6,227 bases of DNA from Pseudomonadota bacterium (lineage in GTDB: Bacteria > Pseudomonadota > Gammaproteobacteria > Xanthomonadales > Rhodanobacteraceae). The stretch lies in the NCBI GenBank assembly GCA_021787175.1, contig JAJYMF010000277.1, positions 1-6,227 on the forward strand, written 5' to 3'. Positions 1 to 6,199 of the stretch are shown here, one piece after another; positions within the stretch are counted from its first letter, which is position 1; every line of letters starts with the position of its first letter. The notes beneath the pieces are model-generated. The model was not told the origin of the DNA and did not search any database. It was given only the letters and a program-made list of their open reading frames with translations. The translations under genes were made by a program, and so were the position numbers.

Positions 1-176
1 GAGTTGCTCCGTATGCGTCATTCGACGAGGTCAAACGCGCGTACAGGCACCGTATCTCTGAATACCACCCGGATAAGACAAGTGGGCTTGGTGAAGAGCT
101 GCGCGTACTGGCTGAAGTGAAAACCAAGGACATCAATGCGGCCTATGAGGCTGCGACACAACGGTTCAGAACATGA
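1..176 (+). CDS. J-domain (DnaJ-like) protein, C-terminal end only
   Basis: This is the last 57 codons of a gene that begins before the window; the frame starts at base 3 and ends at TGA 174-176. The residues form most of a J domain: helix II with the basic KRAYRHRISEYHPDK stretch, the diagnostic HPD tripeptide at bases 66-74, and helix III ending in KDINAAYEAATQRF. J domains stimulate the ATPase of Hsp70 (DnaK) and recruit it to substrates. The domain sits at the very C-terminus, as in DjlA and in many small membrane-linked J proteins, and not at the N-terminus as in DnaJ itself; the helix II-III linker (LGEELRVLAEVKTKDINAAYE) also fits that group. The missing N-terminus (membrane anchor, TerB or other domain) decides which subfamily it is. 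Local G+C is about 52%, much lower than the genes further right, which suggests accessory DNA. Confidence 0.88.
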   Translation, partial: VAPYASFDEVKRAYRHRISEYHPDKTSGLGEELRVLAEVKTKDINAAYEAATQRFRT

Positions 177-241
177 GTGTCAGAGATCATTCTCGTGACC
201 TATACACTGGCTTCGTGGTGGGAATGAGCAGTGAATGATAG
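177..241. other. Short low-G+C spacer between J-domain gene and HsdR relic
   Basis: The spacer is about 47-50% G+C by hand count, against roughly two thirds for the bulk of the window. I find no convincing terminator hairpin, promoter or repeat in it. An in-frame TAG at 239-241 closes the reading frame of the restriction-subunit relic on its 5' side, so that relic begins no earlier than 242 in its present frame. Confidence 0.5.
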
Positions 242-553
242 TTCACCGACTGGTTGCGGTCGACACGGCGGCTTGCGCGGCTGCGGCCACTTTATGCTTT
301 CAAGCACATGAATGAAAAGGGCAAGCTTTCGCTGCATGCGATCGTCGAAGGCATCATCGACAACGTCCGCAAGACCATCTCCGCGAGCAGCTCACCGACC
401 CGCGCTTCTACGAGCAGACAGCGCCGCTGCTGGACGATCTGATCCAGCAGAATCGGGCCGACGCGGCAGCCTACGAAGAGTTCCTGCGCGGCCGAGGCAC
501 TGGTGAAGCGGCTGGCGGCCAGGCACCCCGAAGCCGGCATTCCCGCGGCCCTG
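242..553 (+). pseudogene. hsdR: Relic of type I restriction endonuclease subunit R (C-terminal part)
   Basis: Three pieces in different frames join into one HsdR-like C-terminal sequence. Frame 2 (242-379, opening right after an in-frame TAG at 239-241) gives FKHMNEKGKLSLHAIVEGI and then IDNVRKTI. From base 382 frame 1 continues as REQLTDPRFYEQ and LLDDLIQQNRADAAAYEEF. From base 494 frame 2 resumes as EALVKRLAARHPEAGIPAAL. The breaks fall near 380-381 (one base lost) and 490-493 (one gained or two lost). HsdR is the ATP-driven translocase and nuclease subunit of type I restriction-modification; this stretch resembles the C-terminal helical part that docks it to the complex. The motor and nuclease domains (roughly 900 residues) are absent, and no hsdM or hsdS lies in the window. 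Past about 553 I see no homology. The family assignment is from memory of HsdR sequences; sequencing error could explain the frame breaks but not the missing 5' part. Confidence 0.68.
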
Positions 554-632
554 CTGCGGACCGCCGCGCCGCGCCGATCGGCCGGCCCGGAGCGTTTCCC
601 GAAGTGCCCGCCGTTCCGCTATGCCGCGGCCT

Positions 633-1898
633 TCAATACGACCTCGTCGGGCCGACCGTGCCGGCCCGCACATGCCGGTAGCGGAACAGGATCGCGAACA
701 GCACGGCGACGACCAGCGAGTAGGCGGCGAAGCTCAGCCACACGTCGTGCCATTCGATCACGCCATGGTCCGAGGTGAAGTCACGGCCGATCAGCAGCCC
801 GCTGATCGAACTGCCCAGCACCGCGCCGAAGCCGTTCGTCATCATCATGAACAGTCCCTGCGCACTGGCGCGGATGCGCGGATCCACCTGGTCTTCGATG
901 AACAGCGAGCCGGAGATGTTGAAAAAGTCGAAGGCCATGCCGTAGACGAGGTTGGACAGGACGATCATCCACAGCAGACCGCCCGGATTGCCGTAGGCGA
1001 ACAGGCCGAAGCGCAGCATCCAGGCCAGCATGCTGGTCAGCATCACCGTCTTGATGCCGAAACGCTTGAGGAAAAAGGGAATCGCCAGGATGAACCCGGT
1101 TTCCGACATCTGCGAGATCGACAGGACGATGTTCGGATAGCGCACCGTGAGCAGGTCGCGGTAGGCGGGGTCGTTGGCGAAACTGTGCAGGAACGTGTCG
1201 CCGTAGGCGTTAGTCAGCTGCAGCGAGGCGCCCAGCGCCATCGCAAACAGGAAGAACACCGCCATGTTGTAGTTCCTGAACAGGGCGAACGCGCGCAGGC
1301 CCAGTACATCGACCAGTGAACCGCGGTGCACATCGCGCGGCGGACAGCGCGGCAGGGTGAATGCGTACAGGCCGAGCACCAGCGCCGAGGTGCCGGCCAC
1401 ATCGAACTGGATCGCGCTCTTTTCGATATGCAGCAGGCTGATCGCCCACATGGCGACGATGAACCCGACCGTGCCCCACACGCGGATCGGCGGGAAATCG
1501 CGGACCACGTCCGCCCCTTCGTTCTTCAGCACGCTGTAGGAAACGGTGATCGACAGGGAGATCGTCGGCATGTAGCAGCAGACGTTGATCAGCATCACCC
1601 AGAACAGCGCCGCAGGCGTGTCGATCAGCGGTACCACGAACAGCATGCAGGCGCCGATGAGATGCAGGATGCCGTACAACCGTTCGGCATTGACCCACTT
1701 GTCGGCGACGATGCCCATCAGCGTGGGCATGAAGAGGGAAGCGATACCCATGGTCGAGAAGACCGCGCCGAACTCGCCGGCCGACCAGTGCCGGGTGAGA
1801 AACCAGTACGCGCCGAATGTGGTCAGCCAGGAGCCCCAGACAAAGAACTCCAGGAAGTTCATGGCAACCAGGCGCAGCGCGGTGGCCTTCATGCGCAT
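633..1898 (-). CDS. nupG: Nucleoside:H+ symporter, NupG/XapB type (major facilitator superfamily)
   Basis: This is an inner-membrane permease importing nucleosides with protons for salvage. The 421-residue product (from ATG at 1898-1896) matches E. coli NupG (418 residues) as I remember it, almost end to end: FVWGSWLTTFGAYWF (about 19-33), GIVADKW (62-68), DFPPIRVWGTVGFI (134-147), LQLTNAYGDTFLHSF (227-240), SISQMSET (260-267), FDFFNISGSLFIE (323-335), RASAQGLFMMMTNGFG (343-358) and the C-terminal YRHVR. Hydrophobic segments are spaced as expected for 12 membrane helices. The frame is open upstream to a possible start at 1976, but the extra 26 residues are Arg/Pro-rich and unlike the family; the chosen ATG has a weak GGGA nine bases upstream, and a second ATG lies two codons on. 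No frameshift or missing block is seen. NupG and its paralogue XapB (xanthosine) cannot be told apart here, so substrate range is open. Confidence 0.93.
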   Translation of the reverse strand: MRMKATALRLVAMNFLEFFVWGSWLTTFGAYWFLTRHWSAGEFGAVFSTMGIASLFMPTLMGIVADKWVNAERLYGILHLIGACMLFVVPLIDTPAALFWVMLINVCCYMPTISLSITVSYSVLKNEGADVVRDFPPIRVWGTVGFIVAMWAISLLHIEKSAIQFDVAGTSALVLGLYAFTLPRCPPRDVHRGSLVDVLGLRAFALFRNYNMAVFFLFAMALGASLQLTNAYGDTFLHSFANDPAYRDLLTVRYPNIVLSISQMSETGFILAIPFFLKRFGIKTVMLTSMLAWMLRFGLFAYGNPGGLLWMIVLSNLVYGMAFDFFNISGSLFIEDQVDPRIRASAQGLFMMMTNGFGAVLGSSISGLLIGRDFTSDHGVIEWHDVWLSFAAYSLVVAVLFAILFRYRHVRAGTVGPTRSY

Positions 1899-2096
1899 CG
1901 CGTGCTGTCCCGATCGGGCCGACCGGCGTGGGACCGGCCGGCGTACAGCAGGCCGGAATCCGGCAGGATCCGCCACGCGTGCGCCGCACGCCGCGCCGTG
2001 GACGCGGCATGGTCGCCGCCGGTCATGCCGGCGGGCCGGCGACGGCCAGCGCTGGAACGCGACGCCGGAAGCACTCCCACAAGCCCCTGCCCGCCG
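1899..2096. other. 198-base spacer upstream of the nucleoside permease
   Basis: This spacer separates the stop of the M61 peptidase gene from the chosen permease start, both on the minus strand. It is very G+C-rich with no T-tract, so no classical intrinsic terminator is visible. The clearest structure is the inverted repeat annotated separately at 2012-2043. No good sigma70 promoter was found: a TTGACG lies across the peptidase stop codon on the minus strand but has no matching -10 at 16-18 bases. The permease could be expressed by read-through from the peptidase gene or from a promoter I cannot recognise. Confidence 0.45.
2012..2043. repeat. Nested inverted repeat between peptidase and permease genes
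   Basis: GTCGCCG (2012-2018) pairs with CGGCGAC (2037-2043), and inside it CCGG (2019-2022) pairs with CCGG (2028-2031) around a five-base loop; the bases 2032-2036 form a bulge. It could fold in RNA from either strand. There is no run of T on either side, so it is not a standard intrinsic terminator. It may be an mRNA-stabilising or processing structure between two co-oriented genes, or simply a consequence of high G+C. Confidence 0.35.
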
Positions 2097-4016
2097 TCAA
2101 TGCGCGTGCGGATCCATGATTCTTGCCAGCATGTCGGGCACCCCGGGGATACGCACCAGGTGCGGGTAGCGCGGCCCGCCGTGGTAGCTCACCGCATAGC
2201 GCCGGTACCAGCCGTCGTTCTCGACCTCGAATTCGGTCGCAGCGGTGCCGTGCTCGGCCTGCTTCATCGCGTAGGCGAGGATGCCGGGCGAGTAGGCCTG
2301 CCCATCGACCGCCTTGATGACCATGCCCGGCGCCATGCCGGCCTTCCAGGCGGGCGAGTCTTCGCGCACGTCGAACACCTTGCCGCCCTTGCCGATCTTC
2401 AGGCCATAGGTCAGCCATTGATCGTCGACGTGGCGCAGCGTGTCCATCGCAGTCATGAACGGATTAGGCTGGCTGGTATAGACCAGCTTCCAGCCCGCCC
2501 GGCGCAGTTCGCCGGTCGGCGGCAGTGCGGCGACGTCGTAGACGTGCTTCTGGAAGAAGGCATGCCAGTCGTAGGGCGCCACCTCGCCCAGCAGCCGTTC
2601 GATGTCGGCGCGCGTGTAGGTTTTGGTGATCGGCCCGGTCAGTGCCGGTTCCGAGTACAGGTGCAGGAAGGTATCCAGGGATTTTTTGCCGTGCGTCTGC
2701 GCACGGATGATGGTGTCCACGTCCAGCCACAGCAGCTCGCCTTCGGTGTAGAAATCTCCCGCCGTGCGCCGGATCGAGGGGTAGGAGCCCTTGGCCTCAT
2801 ACAGGTACGGCGCCGCGGTGGTCAGGTCGATCAGCGGCTCGCTGTAACGCCCGGGCTCGTTGGCCATCTGGCTGTAGAGCATGGCCAGATACTGGGGATA
2901 TTGATCGGGCTTGCGGATGCCCATGCGGAAGGAGAGCAGATCGCCGAGATACTGGTTCATGCCCTCGTACACCCACAGCAGATCGGTACGCTGCGGAATC
3001 TGGAAGTTGCGGGTGGTCAGATCCCAGGGGCGCCGGTACTTGCCGTTCCAGGAGTGCGAGAACTCGTGCGTGAGCAGATCGCCGGCGACCAGTTGCCACT
3101 TGGGATTGGTCATGAACGTATCCGGCGCGCGGTCGTCGCTGGACTGGTGATGCTCGATGCCCTCGAAGCCGATGCGGTTGGAGAGCACCAGCAGTGAGTG
3201 GTAGTTGTCCCAATGACGCGAGCCGTACAGCGCCAGGGCTTCCGGCGTCATGCGCTTGTACTTGGCGATCAGCGTGGCCGGAATGTCGAGATCCTGCGGG
3301 CGGTCGGCGAAGACGTCCAGACGCTGGTAGGCGGCACCCTGCTGCCACAGCGTGTATTTCTTGTAGTAGCGCCCGCAGTCCAGCGGCGAGTCGACCAGCA
3401 TGTTCAGCGGCACCACGTCGAAGTCGACGCGGTTGCCCTGCCGCGAGGCCACCGGCAGCGCGGTGCCGAAACTCCAACCCTCGGGCAGGATGATGCTGGT
3501 CTTGAAGTAGTCATCGTGCGAGTCGGTGTTGTCCTGGTAGAACAGCACCCGGTTCCAGTTCAGCACCGCGAGATTGGGCGTCGACATCGGTGCCGGCGAA
3601 TTGACCAGCACCGTGAACCGCACCTGCAGGGCGGTGACGCCGGCCGGCACATCGACATGAAAGGCATACATGTCGACCTTGTCACGACGCCAGGTCAGCG
3701 GCTTTCCGTCCGCCGCAACCTCGAGCTGGGAAATGTCCGCCAGCGGCCCGGTCGGCCCATGCTCGCCGGGGATCCATTTCGGGTAGACGAACGTAAACGG
3801 ACCCGGCTGTACCGGAATCCGCATCGTCGCCGTCATCAGGCCGCGACCCGCATCCCGGGCATCGAGCGTGAGCAGCTCGGGATTCGAGCGCGTCGCCAGC
3901 GAAACCGCATCGGCATTGGGCTCCGGAATGATGCCCGCGGCCCTTGCGAGCAGCGGGGCGAACAGAAAGAGCGAGGTCAATGCGGCCCGGCGCAGGGCGT
4001 GCTGTGGCTGTTGCAT
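2097..4016 (-). CDS. Secreted M61-family zinc metallopeptidase with C-terminal PDZ domain
   Basis: This is a 639-residue exported peptidase of the M61 (glycyl aminopeptidase-like) family. Residues 1-26 form a Sec signal peptide: basic start (HALRR), hydrophobic core (ALTSLFLFAPLL) and an ARA cleavage site, so it probably works in the periplasm or outside the cell. An N-terminal beta-rich domain (about 30-220) contains YPKWIPGEHGPTGP (78-91). The catalytic part has GIEHHQSS (286-293), matching the family's GLEHRxS-type motif, then the zinc site HEFSH (317-321: ligands H317 and H321, catalytic E318) and the probable third ligand E351 in WVYEGMNQYLGDLL. YTEGELLWLDVDTIIR (423-438) is also typical. 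A PDZ domain covers about 537-610. Family members cleave N-terminal Gly/Ala or small peptides; the real substrate is unknown. A GGGAGAG Shine-Dalgarno (bases 4021-4027, complement) four bases before the ATG supports the start. The gene looks complete, with all catalytic residues present. Confidence 0.93.
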   Translation of the reverse strand: MQQPQHALRRAALTSLFLFAPLLARAAGIIPEPNADAVSLATRSNPELLTLDARDAGRGLMTATMRIPVQPGPFTFVYPKWIPGEHGPTGPLADISQLEVAADGKPLTWRRDKVDMYAFHVDVPAGVTALQVRFTVLVNSPAPMSTPNLAVLNWNRVLFYQDNTDSHDDYFKTSIILPEGWSFGTALPVASRQGNRVDFDVVPLNMLVDSPLDCGRYYKKYTLWQQGAAYQRLDVFADRPQDLDIPATLIAKYKRMTPEALALYGSRHWDNYHSLLVLSNRIGFEGIEHHQSSDDRAPDTFMTNPKWQLVAGDLLTHEFSHSWNGKYRRPWDLTTRNFQIPQRTDLLWVYEGMNQYLGDLLSFRMGIRKPDQYPQYLAMLYSQMANEPGRYSEPLIDLTTAAPYLYEAKGSYPSIRRTAGDFYTEGELLWLDVDTIIRAQTHGKKSLDTFLHLYSEPALTGPITKTYTRADIERLLGEVAPYDWHAFFQKHVYDVAALPPTGELRRAGWKLVYTSQPNPFMTAMDTLRHVDDQWLTYGLKIGKGGKVFDVREDSPAWKAGMAPGMVIKAVDGQAYSPGILAYAMKQAEHGTAATEFEVENDGWYRRYAVSYHGGPRYPHLVRIPGVPDMLARIMDPHAH

Positions 4017-4020
4017 GGGT

Positions 4021-4027
4021 CTCTCCC
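4021..4027 (-). promoter_or_regulatory. Shine-Dalgarno sequence of the M61 peptidase gene
   Basis: On the minus strand this reads GGGAGAG, with the GGAG core six bases before the ATG at 4016-4014. It is the best ribosome-binding site in the window and fixes the start that gives a clean signal peptide. Confidence 0.7.
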
Positions 4028-4039
4028 GTCGATCGGCGG

Positions 4040-4068
4040 ATTCTGCGAGCCGCGGATGGGCGCGGCAA
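4040..4068 (-). promoter_or_regulatory. Candidate sigma70 promoter for the M61 peptidase gene
   Basis: On the minus strand TTGCCG (4068-4063) and CAGAAT (4045-4040) are separated by 17 bases; each matches the sigma70 consensus at four of six positions. Transcription would begin near 4033, leaving a leader of under 20 bases that still holds the ribosome-binding site. The match is moderate and chance occurrence is possible. Confidence 0.3.
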
Positions 4069-4202
4069 CAGGCGCGGCGCCGGCAACGCCCGAATTGGCA
4101 TCACGATTTCGCAAGGAAGCTACAGGGTGGCTGCGTCCGCAATGGCAGGACGCCCAGTTTCTTCGTTCGGCGAACAACGGGCACCGCCCGCGACCAAGGA
4201 GT

Positions 4203-4217
4203 CGAAATCCGATTTCG
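4203..4217. repeat. 15-base palindrome CGAAATC-C-GATTTCG
   Basis: Two perfect seven-base arms flank one central base. The site is about 190 bases upstream of the M61 peptidase start and stands out in this G+C-rich DNA because its arms are A/T-rich. The dyad size suits a dimeric transcription factor operator; the single-base centre makes an RNA hairpin of full length unlikely. No regulator is named because I do not recognise the sequence. Confidence 0.4.
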
Positions 4218-4342
4218 GCGGCTCTTCCATGTTTCGTGTGGAAAGACTCATGCGCGTGCGTGATCGCGTGACGGGATCCGGGAGTCGGCGGACGGAGGCC
4301 CAAACCTGCAGCGCCGCGGGGAACCGATGACGATCGGGTTGT

Positions 4343-4369
4343 GCCGGTGCGATAGCCCTGCGCACCGGC
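4343..4369. repeat. Perfect 9-bp inverted repeat (hairpin A)
   Basis: GCCGGTGCG (4343-4351) and CGCACCGGC (4361-4369) are perfect reverse complements around a nine-base loop. RNA from either strand would form a very stable stem. There is no following T-run. The right arm overlaps the left arm of the second inverted repeat (4364-4373), so the two cannot form together. It lies about 145-170 bases downstream of the lipoprotein stop on the minus strand. Confidence 0.6.
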
Positions 4370-4410
4370 CTGGCTGGACGCACACCCGCCGACCGCACAT
4401 CCAGGCCGGT
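4364..4410. repeat. Perfect 10-bp inverted repeat (hairpin B) sharing an arm with hairpin A
   Basis: ACCGGCCTGG (4364-4373) and CCAGGCCGGT (4401-4410) are perfect reverse complements separated by 27 bases. Six bases of its left arm (4364-4369) are also the right arm of the hairpin at 4343-4369. This competing-stem arrangement resembles attenuators or repetitive extragenic elements, but no leader peptide, T-run or known riboswitch core is visible. Confidence 0.55.
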
Positions 4411-4512
4411 CGCCCTGCGCCAAGCGCTGTGCGCTTCGATATCGCTCGCACGTCGAGTGGTCGACTGCTGGTTTAGAGACAAGCTGCTTATTTCGCGGCG
4501 ATGATGCGCCCC

Positions 4513-5937
4513 TCAATGCCGGATCTTGAACACCTGCATCAGCGGATGGCAGGCCATCGCGCGGTAGGACGTGGCCGGCGTGCCGCGCGGCAGCGGCGCG
4601 CGCGCGCGCGCCTGCAGCATGCCGCGGTCGATCACCTGGTCGGCCGCATCGACGGCGATCAGCGCGTAGATTCCGGGACGCAGCCACAGTGTGCGCTGCT
4701 GGGCGTCGCAGCGCTGCAGCACGCGGTCGGCCGGAATTGCCGCCCGCGGCTCGCCGACGGCGCGCGCCTCGACCAGGCACGGGTACTGCCCTCTGCAGAA
4801 GCCGCTCGGCAGCGCTGCCGGCACGCGCAGGCCCCACAGGCCGAGCCAAGTCGGACGGCCCCCGGCGATGCGTTCGCGCGGAAAAAACACGCTGACGTCG
4901 TAGGCCCGCGGCAACAGCGACCACGGCCGGCGTTGCGCGTCGAGGAACACGATCGGCTGCTGCGGATGCAGCGCGTCGATCACTGCGCGCCAGTACGGGC
5001 TGTCGTAGGATCTGCGCAGATGGCCGGTGAGCATGGTCTGCTCGACCGCCAGCGGGTCGATACCGCTGAGTCGCATGAAATCCTCGGCCATCGAGTGCCC
5101 GCCCAGATAGCGGCCGTGCTTCTCGATGTGCGCGAAACCGGCATTGACCACCAGCCGGGCATCGGGATGGCCGACGAAGGCGCGCCGATAAAGGTTGGCG
5201 GCCTCCTCGCGCTCGCGTGCACCGGCATGTGCGCTGTCCGTGGCCTCGTAGGCGATCACGCGGTAACCGAGCCGCAGCGCCGTGCGCACCATCTCGGCGT
5301 ACACCGGCTCACGCGTGTAGAAGCCGCTGTCGGCGGTGGCGTAGCCGCGCCGGCGCAGGCCGGCGATGCCCCGCCCGTACAGCGTTTCCGCGGCGAAGGT
5401 GTTGAAGCCCTCGGCGCGCAGCGGCGCCAGCAGCGCCACCGTCAGCGAGCGCGTTTCCGGGTTGGTGTGGTCCTCGTTGAGAAACACCGCACGCCGGCCA
5501 CGCGCCAGCGCCGGGATGGCCTGCAACGCCGGCACCGCATGCCAGGTGCCGGGCGCGGCCAGCGGCGAGGGCGCGGCATGCGCCGGCAGCGGCTGGGCGA
5601 TGGCGAACTTGCGCTGCGCGCGCAGGTAGCTGCCCAGAAAGCCGTCGTACCAGTTCTGGTACTGGCCGAAGATCACCGCGAACGCCGCGCCGCTGTGCTG
5701 GTGGCCGGCGTGGCGCATGAACTCGTCCTGCGCCAGCAGGCCGGGCTGCCGCTGCGCCTGGTCGTAGATCTGCTGCGCCTGGTCGAGCGCGGCGATCTGC
5801 TCGGCCTGCCACTGCGCCGGCGTGGTCGCGCCGCTTGGCCGCGTGCTGGACGCTGCGCAGCCGGCCAGCAGCAGACACAACGCGGTCAGGCAAAAGGCGC
5901 CCAACCGGCCGCGGATATTCTGGTGCCAGTTATTCAT
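4513..5937 (-). CDS. Lipoprotein, possible TIKI/TraB/erythromycin-esterase-like superfamily member
   Basis: From ATG at 5937-5935 this gives 474 residues, opening with a lipoprotein signal: basic NIRGR, hydrophobic LGAFCLTALCLL and lipobox LAGC, with Cys27 to be lipidated. It would be anchored in the outer or inner membrane facing the periplasm. A helical Gln/Ala-rich segment follows (about 40-115). The core starts at AVFLNEDHTNPETRSLTVALLAPL and leads to GFNTFAAETLYGRG; NEDH (about 154-157) and the following AET recall the E-x-H and A-E pairs of TIKI/TraB/EreA-type proteins. Later come VIAYEATD and VVNAGFAHIEKHG, a second conserved-looking His. The C-terminal 110 residues look like a separate beta-rich domain with three Cys. 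The assignment is by motif pattern only and the activity is unknown. A TTG start at 5952 preceded by AAGGTGG eight bases upstream is an alternative adding five residues. No frameshift is seen; third positions are strongly G/C. Confidence 0.85.
   Translation of the reverse strand: MNNWHQNIRGRLGAFCLTALCLLLAGCAASSTRPSGATTPAQWQAEQIAALDQAQQIYDQAQRQPGLLAQDEFMRHAGHQHSGAAFAVIFGQYQNWYDGFLGSYLRAQRKFAIAQPLPAHAAPSPLAAPGTWHAVPALQAIPALARGRRAVFLNEDHTNPETRSLTVALLAPLRAEGFNTFAAETLYGRGIAGLRRRGYATADSGFYTREPVYAEMVRTALRLGYRVIAYEATDSAHAGAREREEAANLYRRAFVGHPDARLVVNAGFAHIEKHGRYLGGHSMAEDFMRLSGIDPLAVEQTMLTGHLRRSYDSPYWRAVIDALHPQQPIVFLDAQRRPWSLLPRAYDVSVFFPRERIAGGRPTWLGLWGLRVPAALPSGFCRGQYPCLVEARAVGEPRAAIPADRVLQRCDAQQRTLWLRPGIYALIAVDAADQVIDRGMLQARARAPLPRGTPATSYRAMACHPLMQVFKIRH
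4596..4611. repeat. (GC)8 dinucleotide tract inside the lipoprotein gene
   Basis: Sixteen bases of uninterrupted alternating G and C encode part of the QARARAPLPRG segment close to the C-terminus of the lipoprotein. Alternating GC tracts are prone to slippage and can adopt Z-DNA. A change of one unit would shift the frame over the last 26 or so residues. Confidence 0.6.
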
Positions 5938-6149
5938 TCGACCCGGTGACAATCACAGTGCCACCTTCTGAATCCGAGCCCCGCTGCAATACTAGCCGCG
6001 TGATCGACCAGCGATGGAAAGTGCCCATGATCTTCGGCTTCCTCGATCGGGTGCTTGTGGTATTTGACCAACAGGTGCACGCGACGACGCTGACGGTGGG
6101 CGGTTTGCAATACCGCTTCGACACATGGATGTGCCGCCGCGACCAGCAC
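5934..6149 (-). CDS. Doubtful small histidine-rich ORF overlapping the lipoprotein start
   Basis: This frame is open from the window's right edge (6227) to TGA at 5936-5934; the first plausible start inside it is GTG 6149-6147, giving 71 residues (MLVAAAHPCVEAVLQTAHRQ at the start, RRWHCDCHRVE at the end). Its stop overlaps the lipoprotein ATG as ATGA, the arrangement seen in translationally coupled genes. Against it: third-position G/C is only about 61% (43 of 71 by hand count), it uses AGA, AGT and ATT, no Shine-Dalgarno precedes the GTG, and I recognise no family. Other frames over the same bases are also open. It could be the end of a gene starting outside the window, or no gene at all. 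Confidence 0.25.
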   Translation of the reverse strand: MLVAAAHPCVEAVLQTAHRQRRRVHLLVKYHKHPIEEAEDHGHFPSLVDHAASIAAGLGFRRWHCDCHRVE

Positions 6150-6181
6150 GCAAGTGCTGCTGGCACACGGTCGAAGTGCAC

Positions 6182-6197
6182 GCGCCGAGTTCGGCGC
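6182..6197. terminator. Hairpin GCGCCG-AGTT-CGGCGC, possible terminator
   Basis: Six-base G/C arms (6182-6187 and 6192-6197) enclose a four-base loop, a classic stem-loop shape. On the minus strand it starts three bases after a TGA stop at 6202-6200, which is where a terminator for a gene entering from the right would sit. A short TTT follows on the + strand, but no T-run follows on the minus strand, so termination efficiency is uncertain. Confidence 0.35.
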
Positions 6198-6199
6198 TT

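Larger units (their letters stand above)
4017..4512. other. 496-base intergenic region without a convincing gene
   Basis: This region lies between the lipoprotein stop and the M61 peptidase start, both on the minus strand. It holds the peptidase's Shine-Dalgarno and candidate promoter near its left end, a 15-base palindrome at 4203-4217 and two overlapping inverted repeats at 4343-4410. An open frame of 120 codons on the minus strand (4120-4482) has weak third-position G/C bias, a TTG start without a good ribosome-binding site and no recognisable family, so I do not call it. No tRNA cloverleaf and no hairpin with a T-tract was found. Confidence 0.5.

Noticed and set aside
573..583. GCCGATCGGC palindrome downstream of the permease gene as a terminator
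   Set aside because: It has no loop and no T-run, and short G/C palindromes are expected often at this base composition.
1899..1976. N-terminal extension of the nucleoside permease to a start at 1976
   Set aside because: The extra 26 residues are Arg/Pro-rich, unlike NupG N-termini, and the ATG at 1898 gives the usual family length.
621..3197. Very long open frames on the + strand opposite the permease and peptidase genes (621-1319, 1326-3197, 3198-4271)
   Set aside because: They are antisense to genes with clear family motifs, and their Arg/His/Gln/Ala-rich translations are typical of the opposite strand of G+C-rich coding DNA.
4120..4482. 120-codon minus-strand open frame in the intergenic region
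   Set aside because: It has weak third-position bias, a TTG start without a good ribosome-binding site, and no recognisable family; it also runs through the inverted repeats.
3977..4924. 315-codon minus-strand open frame spanning the intergenic region and the lipoprotein 3' end
   Set aside because: It overlaps two well-supported genes in another frame and is Arg/Ala-rich without motifs.
4501..5949. 482-codon open frame on the + strand antisense to the lipoprotein gene
   Set aside because: The translation is low-complexity Arg/Ala/Gln/His with no motif, whereas the minus strand encodes a clean lipoprotein signal and structured sequence.
5940..5962. CRP-like dyad GTGA-CAA-TCAC upstream of the lipoprotein
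   Set aside because: The half-sites are three bases apart instead of six, and the site overlaps the probable start region of the gene.
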